This document shows positions 1-8,649 of a stretch of DNA of 43,694 nucleotides, piece after piece. The notes below the pieces were generated by a model. The model was not told where the DNA came from. It did not search any database and saw only the letters and a program-made list of their open reading frames with translations. Both the position numbers and the translations under genes were made by a program. Within the stretch, counting starts at the first letter, position 1, and each line of letters begins with the position of its first letter. The DNA is from Flavobacteriales bacterium (GTDB lineage: Bacteria; Bacteroidota; Bacteroidia; Flavobacteriales_F; PHOS-HE28): assembly GCA_016721005.1 (NCBI GenBank), contig JADKJM010000017.1, positions 1 to 43,694 on the forward strand. Direction: 5' to 3'.

Positions 1-250
1 TGTATTCTCCGAGTACCGCAGTTGCACGCGCGCTTCCGTGGTGGCACCTGCCACGACCACAAGTGTGGTGTCGTGCATCCGACGTTCCGGCGCCCAGAAC
101 ACGAACGTGCGGGCCTTCCATCAACGCGATCTCACGATCCGTCAAGCGATGTCCCACATCCACGATATAGCCGCAGGATCCAGCAGGTTCATAGAAGATG
201 CGGAGCTTACCCGTGTTCTGCGCAGTACCGGTCAAAGCGAGGCATACCAT
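1..250 (-). CDS. N-terminal fragment of an exported protein of unknown function (runs off window)
   Basis: From an ATG at 250 the minus strand reads MVCLALTGTAQNTGKLRIFY, which resembles the end of a signal peptide followed by a mature N-terminus. After one probable frameshift near position 100 the reading continues in a second frame containing VFWAPERRMHDTTLVVVAG, a typical soluble-domain sequence with alternating hydrophobic residues. The gene leaves the window on the left. It lies 43 nt downstream of the parE stop on the same strand, so it could be co-transcribed. I do not recognise the family. The frameshift matches the error pattern of the neighbouring parE. Confidence 0.3.
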   Translation of the reverse strand, partial: MVCLALTGTAQNTGKLRIFYEPAGSCGYIVDVGHRLTDREIALMEGPHVRVLGAGTSDARHHTCGRGRCHHGSARATAVLGEY

Positions 251-293
251 GCATCCCGCGAACGGGATCCTCTACCGATGCCTCTAGATCCGA

Positions 294-2179
294 TCATACC
301 TCCGCTTCCACTTCATCGAGTTTCCGCGCGATCACCTTCACCGGGTCGATGGCCCGCTCCTCCATGAGGTCCTTCTCCACCTTCAGGTTGTTGATGATGA
401 ACCCATGGCATGGGTGTACTGCCCGCACATGTAGAAGTTGAGCAGGTCCTGCACTGCTGCACCTTTGGCGACCATCACCGGCTCCAAGCGGATGTCCTCA
501 CCGACGAAGGCTTGAATTCATCCGGGACGACCTCGCCCATGCCCTTGAAGCGCGATCTCCGCCGTCTTGCCCAACTTGAGGATGGCGCGCTGGCGCTCCT
601 CATCGCTGTAGAGCAGATCGTCTCTTCTTGTTGCGCACGCGGAAAAGTGGCGTTTGCAGGATGTAGTGCGATCGTTCTTCACCGATATCCGGGAAGAACT
701 GGAGGAAGAAGGTCATGAGCAGCAAGCGGATGTGCATGCCATCGACATCCGCATCCGTACCACCACGATCCGCTTGCGACGCAAGCCGTCCACGCGATCC
801 TCGATGTCGAGCGCCGCTTTGACCAGGTTGAACTCCTCGTTCTCGTACACCACCTTCTTGGTGAGGCCGTGGCAGTTCAGTGGCTTTCCCTTCAGGCTGA
901 ACACCGCCTGCGTTTCCACGTTCCGGCTCTGGTGACGCTGCCGCTGGCACGATCGCCCCCGGTGATGAAGAGCGTTGAGGCCTCTTTGCGCGCATCGTTC
1001 TTCGGATCGCCCAAGTGGACGCGGCAATCGCGCAGTTTGCGGGCTCGCAAGCTGGCCTTCTTGGCGCGTTCGCGTGCAAGCTTGCGGATGCTGGAGAGTT
1101 CCTTCCGCTCGCGTTCGTTGGAAAGGATGCGTGATTGAGTGATCTCGGCGATCTGCGGATTCTGTGCAAGTGGTTGTCCAATTGGCGACCGATGAAGTCG
1201 TTGATGAAGCTGCGCATGCTCTGACCACCGGGTCTGACTCCGCATCCGAGCTTGTCTTGGTCTGGCTCTCGAACACGGGCTCGATCACCTTCACGGCCAC
1301 GGCGGCCACAATACCGGTGCGTACGTCGCCCGCTTCCCAATCCTTCTTGAAGAAGTCCGACCGTCTTCGCCACTGCTTCGCGGAACGCACTCTTGGTGCG
1401 TGCCGCCTTGCGTGGTGTGCCGGCCATTCACGAAGCTGCAGTATTCTTCACCGTAATGGTTGGCGTGAGATCGCCACTTCGATGTCATCGCCGATGAGAT
1501 GGATGATGGGATACAGCGGTTCGCCGTCCATCTTCTCGGTGAGGAGGTCCAGCAATCCGTTCTTGCTCTGGAACTTGTTGCTGTTGTAGAAGATGCTCAG
1601 GCCCGTGTTCAGGTAGCAGTAGTTCCAGAGCAGGCGCTCGATGTGCTGCTCGAGATACTGGTAGAGCTTGAACATCTGCCTCGTCCGGCTCGAAGACCAC
1701 CGTGGTCCCGTTGGTCTCCCGGACTTCTCCAACTTGGCGTCCTTGCGCAACACACCGCGGTCGAACTCGGCGCGCTTCAACCGGCCTTCACGAACGCTTT
1801 CGATCTTGAAGTAGTACTCAAGCGTTCACGGCCTTGGTACCCACGCCGTTCAGGCCCACACCTTCTTGAATGCCTTGTTGTCGTATTTCGCGCCGGTGTC
1901 GATCTTGCTCACCACGCCGATCACCTTGCTCAGCGGCACACCACGACCATAGTCGCGCACCGTTACGCGCGGACCCTCGATCGGATGTCGATCTTCTTTC
2001 CGTGGCCCATCACGCATTCGTCCACGCAATTGTCCAACACCTCTCCAGCAGGATGTGATGCCGTCATCGTAGCTGCTGCCATCTCCCAACTTGCCGATGT
2101 ACATGCCCGGCCGCAGGCGGATGTGTTCCTTCCAGTCCAGCGACCGGATATGCTCTTCGCTGTAGTTCGTCGCGCTCAT
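294..2179 (-). CDS. parE: DNA topoisomerase IV subunit B (ParE), frameshifted in this sequence
   Basis: ATPase subunit of a type IIA topoisomerase, which pairs with ParC to decatenate chromosomes. The reading starts MSATNYSEEHIRSLDWKEHI and continues LRPGMYIGKLGDGSSYDDGI, the GHKL ATPase N-terminus. The ATP-lid region VRDYGRGVPLSKVIGVVSKI follows. The transducer region contains YGEEYCSFVNG, and the TOPRIM region contains ATDADVDGMHIRLLLMTFF after repair. The end reads EERAIDPVKVIARKLDEVEA and then a TGA at 294-296. The total, about 628 codons, is the usual Bacteroidota ParE length. At least eight frame changes break the reading, scattered and single-base in character, so I regard them as sequence errors. 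The TOPRIM motif expected as TEGDSA reads TGGDRA here. GyrB is the alternative; the length and motif spacing favour ParE. Confidence 0.85.
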
Positions 2180-2226
2180 CGTTCGATTGGGAACCTCCAG
2201 TATTGACAAGGGTTCGCAGGATGGGA

Positions 2227-2234
2227 CGAAGTTA
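2227..2234 (-). promoter_or_regulatory. Possible -7 promoter element for parE
   Basis: The minus strand reads TAACTTCG, one base from the Bacteroidota -7 consensus TAnnTTTG. It lies 18-48 nt upstream of the two possible parE starts (2209 and 2179). No clear -33 TTTG was found, so this is a weak call based on position. Confidence 0.3.
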
Positions 2235-2338
2235 GCCCGGCTGCCAGCGCGGGCTGCCGCCGTTGAAAACTGCCGTTATCCACCATCGCGCGGTGTTTCC
2301 AACAAGCGATCGCAGATAATCGGAGGGTCGAAAAGACG

Positions 2339-2359
2339 AAGCCCCGGTCTCCCGGGCTT
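2339..2359 (-). terminator. Hairpin terminator after the cold-shock gene
   Basis: A GC-rich inverted repeat (AAGCCC-CGG / CCGGGCTT on the plus strand) lies about 25 nt past the reconstructed csp stop. On the minus strand it is followed by TTCGTCTTTT, a short U-rich tract, so it fits a rho-independent terminator. It also separates csp from parE, which has its own candidate promoter. Confidence 0.45.
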
Positions 2360-2383
2360 TCAGGACCTGTTGCCGAGCGTTGC

Positions 2384-2573
2384 TCAGGCCTTTGCTCACG
2401 TTCACTGCGTTGAGGCCTCAGGCTTGGCTCCACCTCGTAGTTGACCTTGTCGCCCCGTAGAGGTGATCCCGGGAGTGCCGGTCTTGTGGACGAATACGTC
2501 CTTCCACCCTCATCCGGGGTGATGAACCGAAACCTTTCTCCGTGTTGAAGAATTTCACTGTACCACTTGCCAT
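2384..2573 (-). CDS. Cold-shock domain protein (CspA family), with indels
   Basis: Small single-domain RNA/ssDNA-binding protein that melts mRNA structure. From the ATG at 2573 it reads MASGTVKFFNTEKGFG, containing the RNP1-type core KGFGF. One missing T shifts the frame. The next frame gives FITPDEGG and then, after another shift, DVFVHKTGTPGITS, which contains the RNP2-type motif VFVH. The end reads GLNAVNVSKA and a TGA at 2384-2386 if one A in an AAA run is removed. The repaired product is about 63 residues, the normal length for a stand-alone Csp. A structured leader precedes the gene and a hairpin follows it. The indels sit at homopolymers, so error is more likely than decay. Confidence 0.8.
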
Positions 2574-2654
2574 TATTACTTGAATTGTGTCCCCGGCTTT
2601 CACCGGTTCGTGTGATCCCCGGCAAAGCACCGGGGCATTGATGGGCGCAAGATA
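2574..2654 (-). promoter_or_regulatory. Promoter-like element and structured leader of the cold-shock gene
   Basis: At 2647-2654 the minus strand reads TATCTTGC, resembling the TAnnTTTG -7 element with one base missing. Between this and the csp start lie about 70 nt with two GC hairpins: CCCCGG/CCGGGG at 2617-2635, and a second one built from ACCGGTG and AGCCGG nearer the gene. A long structured leader is a known feature of cspA-type genes, whose mRNA folding changes with temperature. Whether this leader acts that way is inference. Confidence 0.35.
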
Positions 2655-2872
2655 GGGCCCGACGGCTCGCATCGGTCGATGACCCGGAAATAAGTACTGC
2701 CGTGGACCCCAAGAGTACATTGCTTCGAAACCGATCCGGATCCGGGCCTCGAGGACCTGTAGGTGGTCTCGACCGCGAGGCATCATCTTCCGCCCCTTTC
2801 GCTCCTCCATCTACATACCCGACGACCTTGTTCGTCGGCGCTGAACATTTGGAGTGACCTGAACCGATACGC

Positions 2873-3969
2873 ATGACACCAGCCCAACCCGGCTATGTAA
2901 GCGCCTTCATCTGATAAGGCCTTCGGCGCAACGGTACGCGCCAGGGTACACGCCCATTTCCAAGAGACCGGCAAGGCCCAGAAGGCCGACGGTCGGATCG
3001 TCCTCAAAGTGGTGGCGATGCTTGCGCTGTTCCTCGCTCCGCTGATCCTGATCCTTGCAGTACCCATGCCCGGGTGGGCGGCACTCAGCCTAGCCATGGT
3101 CATGGGTATTGGTATGGCCGGAGTGGGCATGGGTGTGATGCACGACGGGCTGCACGGCGCTATTTCAAAGAAGACCTGGGTGGAATGAATGGTTGGCGGT
3201 ACCATGTACCCGCTTGGCAGCGATGCCTTCACCTTAAGGTGCAACACAACGGCACGCACCACACACATACCAATGTGGATGTGATCGATCAGGACATCGA
3301 CCCGCCCGCCCTGTTACGCTTCAGTGAACATGCTCCCTTGAAGAAGGTCCACCGGGGCCAACACGTGTTCGCCTTCTTCTTCTATGGCTTGCTCACCTTG
3401 GTGAAGCTCGGCAACGATTCTTCTCGCTGACCAAGGTGAAGCGCTCCGGTGACCCACGCTACGGCAATTACAACTATCCGCTCGCCTTTGCCGCCATGGT
3501 CGGTGTGGAAGGTGGCACACATCACCCTCTTCATCGTTCTTCCGATCCTCTTCACGCCCTTCGCGTGGTGGCAAGTGGCAGATCGGATTCCTGCTGATGC
3601 ATTTCACCTGTGGCGGATCCTCGGTACCGTGTTCCAATTGGCCCACCTTATGGAAGGGGCACAACAGCCCATCCCGGATGCGAACGATCATCGCCACGGA
3701 TTGGGCGGTGCATGAGATCCTGACCACTGCGGATTTCGCACCGCGCAACAAGTTCATCACCTTATTCACCGGTGGGCTCAACTTGCATCGAGCACCACTT
3801 GTTCCCTTACATCTCACATCTTCACTATCCGGAGATCGCCCCCATCGTGCAGCGAACTGCTGAGGAACACGGGCTCCATTACAACGTGAAACCGACCATG
3901 CGCAAAGCGATGCGTTCGCATATGCAACGGTTGTGGGACCTCGGGCACATCGGGAAGATCGCACAGTGA
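2873..3969 (+). CDS. Membrane fatty-acid desaturase (acyl-CoA/front-end type), frameshifted
   Basis: Di-iron integral-membrane desaturase that introduces a double bond into acyl chains. All three histidine boxes are visible: HDGLHGA near residue 95, HNGTHHTHTN near 125, and IEHHLFP near 305. The N-terminal part SDKAFGATVRARVHAHFQ is typical of Bacteroidota members of this family. A hydrophobic stretch (LKVVAMLALFLAPLILILAV) precedes box 1. The start ATG at 2873 gives MTPAQPGYVSAF before the first frame break. At least five breaks occur up to about 3790. The repaired length of about 365 residues is normal. The gene stands alone on the plus strand, and its stop abuts the truncated psd. Confidence 0.8.
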
Positions 3970-3993
3970 TCGCACGTTCCTGCGCGTGAACGC

Positions 3994-4377
3994 GTGGATC
4001 GTGTGTTCATGTCACCGCTGAACGTGCATGTGAACTATTACCCGATCAGCGGAACCACGAGCTACTACAAGTATCATCCGGGCAAATACCTGGTGGCGTG
4101 GCACCCGAAGAGCAGTACGGAGAATGAACGCAGCACCGTGGTGGTGAAACACGCTGCACATGGCGAGGTCCTTCTCCGCCAGATCGCAGGAGCATTGGCA
4201 CGCAGGATATGCACTTACAGTCGCGAAGGCGAGCCGGCGGTACAAGGCGGGCAGTTCGGGTTCATCAAGTTCGGTTCGCGCGTGGATCTTCTATTGCCGC
4301 GCAATGCCGTGGTGAAAGTGCAACTCGGCGACAAGGTGCAAGGCTGCGTATCGGTGATCGCCCAATTCCCCCTATGA
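3994..4377 (+). CDS. psd: Phosphatidylserine decarboxylase, C-terminal part only
   Basis: Pyruvoyl enzyme making phosphatidylethanolamine from phosphatidylserine. Visible are VFMSPLNVHVNYYPISG, YYKYHPGKYLVAWHPKSSTE, RQIAGALARR, and the self-cleavage region GGQFGFIKFGSRVD, in which the GS pair is the expected processing site. The frame is intact to the TGA at 4375-4377. The N-terminal 85-95 residues of the family, including the membrane-proximal segment and the ADGKV-type region, are absent: the in-frame codons upstream run only to the desaturase stop at 3967-3969. The only start candidates are a GTG at 3994 or the ATG within VFMSP. The stop overlaps the next start as ATGA. The truncation may be an assembly deletion between the desaturase and psd. 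Confidence 0.85.
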   Translation: MDRVFMSPLNVHVNYYPISGTTSYYKYHPGKYLVAWHPKSSTENERSTVVVKHAAHGEVLLRQIAGALARRICTYSREGEPAVQGGQFGFIKFGSRVDLLLPRNAVVKVQLGDKVQGCVSVIAQFPL

Positions 4378-4889
4378 TGTCCCGTTCCATCAAGACCATC
4401 CTGCTCGTGCTCATCGCCGCAATGGCGGCCTATGTTGCGTATAGCAAACTGAAGCCGCCCGGAAACGACAGCTCCGTTCCATCCTCCGTGGAGGTCATGG
4501 ACCCGGTACCCGGTCGGCTCGATGACCAGGCATCCGGTACGACGGGTATTACCAAGCGATCGCGATCGATCCTGTACCCGATCCGGTTCTTCGGTGCAGG
4601 CAACGCGGTGCTCATCAATGGGACCAAGGAAATGGAGAAGGAACTACCGGCCTTCCCGATCCGGACGACGAAGGGCAATCCGGCCATGGGCCTGTACAAC
4701 ATCCAAGTGAACGCACAGGACGACAGCCTCCATTTCGACACGCACCCGGAGAAAGGCGTGATCAGTTACCGCGGCAAGGTCATGAGTGCTTCCGTGGTCC
4801 ACTTCCATCGCCTTAGCCATATCAACGGGAAGGAGTTCGACATGGATTATGTCTTCCACGCGGACAGTACGGTGCTATCCCCGCAGTAG
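4374..4889 (+). CDS. Membrane-anchored protein of unknown function
   Basis: A protein of about 171 residues starting MMSRSIKTILLVLIAAMAAY, a positively charged start followed by one hydrophobic segment of about 18 residues. This suggests an N-terminal anchor or an uncleaved signal. A polar linker rich in P, S, D and G follows, then a soluble domain (ILYPIRFFGAGNAVLINGTK) ending SHINGKEFDMDYVFHADSTV. The start overlaps the psd stop by ATGA, implying translational coupling. The 3' end overlaps the convergent HAD gene by 15 nt. I do not recognise the family. Confidence 0.6.
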   Translation: MMSRSIKTILLVLIAAMAAYVAYSKLKPPGNDSSVPSSVEVMDPVPGRLDDQASGTTGITKRSRSILYPIRFFGAGNAVLINGTKEMEKELPAFPIRTTKGNPAMGLYNIQVNAQDDSLHFDTHPEKGVISYRGKVMSASVVHFHRLSHINGKEFDMDYVFHADSTVLSPQ

Positions 4890-5564
4890 GTCCGGTAGCT
4901 CACACCAGTGCGTAATGCGATACGTGGCCTCGGGGTCGGGGTCGGTCTCTGCGGCGTAGTGTACGTGGTCCCAACCCGCACGACGCGCACCGGCCATGTC
5001 GGCATCGGCGTTGTCGCCGATCATCAAGCTATCCAGTACCATGGCACCTGAACGGCGCGCGGCCCAGAAGATCCGCCCGTCGGGCTTCGATGCACCCGCC
5101 TTCTCACTGGACAGGACCACCTCGAAGAAGCCGCCGATCCCTGAATTCTCAGTTTCGCATTGCACTTCATCGAACCCATTGGTGATGATGTGCATCTTGT
5201 ACGACCCGTGAAGCGAATGCAGGAGATCCATGGCGCCCGGCATGAGCAACGTCTTGCGCGGACAGCTGCCGAGATAGTCCCTACCCAAGGTCGCGGCGAG
5301 TCCATTCTCCTTCACACCGAAACGCGCAAGTGTGTTCCGGAATCGAAGCACACGGAGCACTTCTTTCGGCATGCGGCCGTTGGTGTACTGCCCCCACATA
5401 GCGTGGTTGATCTCCTCATAGACCTCGATGAAGGCCTCGGCATCCGGCACACCATCGTCCGCAAGTGCATGAGCTTCGTGGAGTTCACGCAAGGTGGCGC
5501 GGGAGTTCCCCGCGAAATCCCAAAGGGTGTGGTCAGCATCGAAGAAGAGATGTTTGTATGCCAT
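4875..5564 (-). CDS. HAD-superfamily hydrolase, YjjG/YfnB type nucleotidase
   Basis: Cytosolic phosphatase of the HAD superfamily; the YjjG branch dephosphorylates nucleoside monophosphates, including non-canonical pyrimidine nucleotides. All four HAD motifs are present: FFDADHTLWDF (nucleophile Asp and acid/base Asp), IITNGFD (Thr), SSEKAGASKPD (Lys) and MIGDNADADMAGARRAG (metal-binding Asp). A helical cap lies between motifs I and II. The length of about 229 residues matches the family. I chose the ATG at 5564 because it overlaps the stop of the upstream membrane protein (TGATG). The frame is intact. Substrate preference cannot be read from sequence. Confidence 0.85.
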   Translation of the reverse strand: MAYKHLFFDADHTLWDFAGNSRATLRELHEAHALADDGVPDAEAFIEVYEEINHAMWGQYTNGRMPKEVLRVLRFRNTLARFGVKENGLAATLGRDYLGSCPRKTLLMPGAMDLLHSLHGSYKMHIITNGFDEVQCETENSGIGGFFEVVLSSEKAGASKPDGRIFWAARRSGAMVLDSLMIGDNADADMAGARRAGWDHVHYAAETDPDPEATYRITHWCELPDLLRG

Positions 5565-6014
5565 CATCGGATGAAGCCCCATGCGGTGCTAAGAACGACC
5601 GACCATACCACCACCGCGGATACCAGAACGGGTAGGGTACGCCATCGTGCTTGAAATACTTCGCAGCAAGAACGGCGCGATCGGTATGGATAGGATCGGT
5701 GGCATCACGGCGAGCCCGAACATCCCATAGGATCGCTTCATGCGAATGATCCACCGGTTCGTTCGCGTGAATACGGAACGTGCAGGCAGGCCGCGCGCAA
5801 GGCGCTCGGACTTCTTCCGCACATAGCGCAACCTGAACCACTCCATCACCCGCTTCCCGAGCAGGAAGAAGATCAAGGTCCCCCCGCTTCCACCGATGGC
5901 CAAGAGGACCATGGTCTGGAGGTAGCTGTGGTTGAATCCATAGGAGACCGGCGCTGCGAACATGAACTTGATCACGCTCATGAAGAGGACGCTGATAGCA
6001 CCTACGGCGTTCAT
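5564..6014 (-). CDS. Small integral membrane protein, one frameshift
   Basis: The sequence starts MNAVGAISVLFMSVIKFMFA and contains two further hydrophobic segments, one around TMVLLAIGGSGGTLIFFLLG and one around MFGLAVMPPILSIPIAPFLA. A basic loop (RLRYVRKKSERLARG) lies between them. A single-base indel near 5665 breaks the frame. The repaired end is RTLPVLVSAVVVWSVVLS plus a few residues, a last membrane helix. It ends at a TGA overlapping the HAD start. The repaired length is about 150 residues with three to four membrane segments. The Pro-rich LAVMPPILSIPIAPF segment is reminiscent of small transporter-like membrane families, but I cannot assign one. Confidence 0.6.
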
Positions 6015-6020
6015 CGCCGA

Positions 6021-6388
6021 TCAGAGCTTGCTGCCGTAGGCCAGATCCCCGGCATCGCCAAGGCCGGGAACGATGTAGGCCTGGGCGGTCATCTCCTCAT
6101 CGATCGCACCGATCCAGAAACGTGTTCCTGCTGGCATGTGCAACTGCGCGTATTCCAAACCCTCCTTGCTGGCAATGTCAAGGTTTCCACTTGCGCACTT
6201 CCCAGCGGGGTGATCACCTCACGCTCCTCGTACTCCAAGGTGCGACTCAATTCAAGCGCCATCACTTCGCCTACTCGTTCGAGGTTCCTACGGAAACGAA
6301 GGGGATCCTTCTGGATCTCCACATCGCGCAGCTCGGCAATGAATTGCCCTACCACACTTCGTTGCTTCACCAGTTCTTTCACCATCAT
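6021..6388 (-). pseudogene. upp: Uracil phosphoribosyltransferase lacking its catalytic middle
   Basis: UPRT converts uracil and PRPP to UMP in pyrimidine salvage. The N-terminal part from ATG 6388 is normal for Bacteroidota (VGQFIAELRDVEIQKDPLRF and YEEREVITPLGSAQVET). The next bases, after a frame change, already give the C-terminal part (GLEYAQLHMPAGTRFWIG, IDEEMTAQAYIVPGLGDAG) and then DLAYGSKL and TGA. The family is about 215 residues; only about 122 are present. The missing block of roughly 90 residues carries the PRPP loop and most of the active site, so the product could not work. The junction is near 6178-6186. The gene sits between the FemAB-like gene and the small membrane protein. 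Either a real deletion or an assembly collapse would explain it. Confidence 0.8.
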
Positions 6389-6389
6389 C

Positions 6390-7294
6390 CTATCGCTTCA
6401 ACCACCGCAGTGGGGCCGGAAGGCGGTTCCGCACCAGGCGTAAATATACCCTGGGCTGTGCGCCGAAGCCAGCGTTGAACCGCTCGACGGACAGTGTCAT
6501 CGATCCTGCGAAGTCCAGCAGCGTATCCGATCCGGCATGCGATGCGATCCAACGATCAGACGATCCGGAATATGGCCTTGGCTCAAGCCCGGCAGGTGTA
6601 TTGGCCGATTTGAGCAGGATGGAACGACCTTCCCACGTGGCGAAACACACCGCTCCGAGAATGGCGATCCATCGTTGATCGACACAATGCGACATTGATC
6701 GCGTTGGATCCCCTCTTCCACGGCCCGCTGGAGTGCCACTGGATCCGACGGGTGTTTCGCGCCATAGCGTGAACCCGTGGTGCGTGCGAACAGTTCGAAG
6801 AACTCCGCAGCCGTTGCTCGCTCACCGATCTCGCCATGATCCGAGGAGCGGATGTTCCGTCGGTGACCCTTGGAATACGCTTCGCGCAATTCTTCGATGG
6901 AAGCATTCACCGACAGGACCTGGTCTGTGCGTTCCGTAACGGAGACGCCATCCTTCACCAACGATCGCATGGACTCGTTCAGGCAGATGTCCCGGTAACG
7001 GAATCGGGATGGAATGGCTGCGAGAAATTCATCGGTGCGATCCATCGACCCTGCGGGAGCGAACAACCCGAGCTGTTGCAGACCATAGGGTTGAAAGAGA
7101 TAGTTGACACCCCACTTACGGCGCCACGTGAGCGGCATGATCGACCCGGTCTCTTCATCCACCAACGCTTCCCAACCCGGTGAAGCGATATCGAGGATCC
7201 AACTCTGCGCATACCACAAGCGGTTCTCGCACCGCAACAACGCAGCATCCCACCACGCCTTGTCGATCTCCGTGTGCGTGAGATGCCTGATCAT
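6390..7294 (-). CDS. FemAB/GNAT-like acyltransferase, one frameshift
   Basis: The protein begins MIRHLTHTEIDKAWWDAALL and has the layout of FemAB-like (GNAT-fold) acetyl or aminoacyl transferases. The N-terminal half contains SWILDIASPGWEALVDEE. The second half has the GHRRNIR and EFFELFARTTGSRYG segments followed by the expected VSINDGSPFSAVCFATWEG after repair. A frame break falls near 6665; the second frame continues to APLRWLKR and a TAG at 6390-6392. It overlaps the deacetylase stop by ATGA and its own stop is 2 nt from the upp start, so it belongs to the same minus-strand run. Similar proteins in polysaccharide loci modify sugars, but the role here is inference. Confidence 0.6.
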
Positions 7295-8649
7295 GGGCGG
7301 GCTTCTTGGATGATCCGCAAGATCGCTTCACGCCATTCCGTGTTCGAACCCGTACTCGCCAGAAAGCTCTCGTGCCAAAGTCCGGTGAAGGTTCCGCCGA
7401 TGCGCTTGAGGCGATCCACGGCGGCGCGCACTTCGATGATCGCTTCCTCCGGTGAAAGACCGAGCTTGTGACAAAGGGTGTTGTCCATGACCGTGAACGG
7501 ATGGATCATCAGTTCCGTTGCGCGCTCCTGCTCCAGATCGTACCACGGGTACGGCGTACACGTTCCGCAACGGAAACCGATCCTATCGTGGATCCCCATG
7601 CTGTGCTCTTCGCGAATACCGAGCTTCTCCATTTCGCGGAAGGTACCGGGCACCTTCAGGCGAAGAAAATGCTGGCGACTCAAAGTGATCGGCTCCTGGA
7701 TGATGTCCTGCAAAGCGCGGATCTCATTTGCTGCGAGTCCGGGTCGATCGCTCGTGTGGTATGATGGATGGATCCCGATCTCCGCAGGACCCATGTACGA
7801 CCGCAACGCGGATGCATATGCGGGATCATCAACAGGAACCGCATGGTCCCATTCGCCGCGAGAAGCCGAGAGCACGAAGTGGATCACACGATCTGAACAT
7901 GTGTTGAATACCGAGCGGGCCTCTTCATCCAAGAGGAAGGGATCGCGGGAACGACCGGTCAATACGCGGAGCCGTTCACGCACATCAACCCGATTGCCAC
8001 GAAGTACATCGCGTAGTGTGGAGCCCATGGTTCTCCAAAGCGGTCGGCCGAGGTATTTGAAACCATTGTCGAGATCCACTGTCGTGATCTGCTGATACGC
8101 GCGAACGGGCGGATCGAAAGTGGGATCAAAACGCGTCCACGCTTCCTTGAGTTCAAGCGCCCACTCATCAACAACAGGCCTCTGTAGGTATCCGTGCCGG
8201 GAAGCGTGCAGGGAATCGGTCAGCGGTCTACCATGCACATCGGATGGCAGTCCACTCCATTCCTCATAGCGCGAAAGCAGATAGAAGGTCGCGGCGAACA
8301 CATCGAACGGAAGATCACCTTCCGCAGTCGGGAATAGCACCGGGATCTCGTTCATTGATCCAGTCGGCGGTTCGAACGGACTTATGCCATTCGCCTTCAA
8401 CCAACCGGATGAGTGGATATTCAGCACACCGGGCACCGCACGATCTCCGTAATGGAGTTTGGCACCGTCGGAAGCGATCAGCTCATCCTCGGTGGAAACC
8501 AAGCGCACAGCGCAGCCAAGCAAATTGTTCAATACCCAACGCACGGCCTGTTCAGCTCTTGGGGTCGGCTCGGCGAGCAGTACGGAGATCTGGGTCACGG
8601 AAATGTGGAACGCTGGAAAGGTAACGGGCGTACTCGGGCACTGCCTCAA
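7291..8649 (-). CDS. Polysaccharide deacetylase-like protein
   Basis: An intact frame of 452 codons. The central part has the NodB-type layout: TTVDLDNGFKYL (metal-binding Asp region), EIGIHPSYHTSDRPG (histidine motif), and a C-terminal WYDLEQERATELMIHPFTVM with GTFTGLWHESFLA. The N-terminal about 150 residues form a separate domain seen in Bacteroidota deacetylase-like proteins. The start is uncertain: a TTG at 8649 overlaps the wecB stop, while a GTG at 8598 gives VTQISVLLAEPTPRAEQ, which looks like a more natural start. It is coupled to FemAB downstream by ATGA. It likely trims N-acetyl groups of the exported polysaccharide, inferred from its place next to wecB. Confidence 0.65.
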   Translation of the reverse strand: MRQCPSTPVTFPAFHISVTQISVLLAEPTPRAEQAVRWVLNNLLGCAVRLVSTEDELIASDGAKLHYGDRAVPGVLNIHSSGWLKANGISPFEPPTGSMNEIPVLFPTAEGDLPFDVFAATFYLLSRYEEWSGLPSDVHGRPLTDSLHASRHGYLQRPVVDEWALELKEAWTRFDPTFDPPVRAYQQITTVDLDNGFKYLGRPLWRTMGSTLRDVLRGNRVDVRERLRVLTGRSRDPFLLDEEARSVFNTCSDRVIHFVLSASRGEWDHAVPVDDPAYASALRSYMGPAEIGIHPSYHTSDRPGLAANEIRALQDIIQEPITLSRQHFLRLKVPGTFREMEKLGIREEHSMGIHDRIGFRCGTCTPYPWYDLEQERATELMIHPFTVMDNTLCHKLGLSPEEAIIEVRAAVDRLKRIGGTFTGLWHESFLASTGSNTEWREAILRIIQEARP

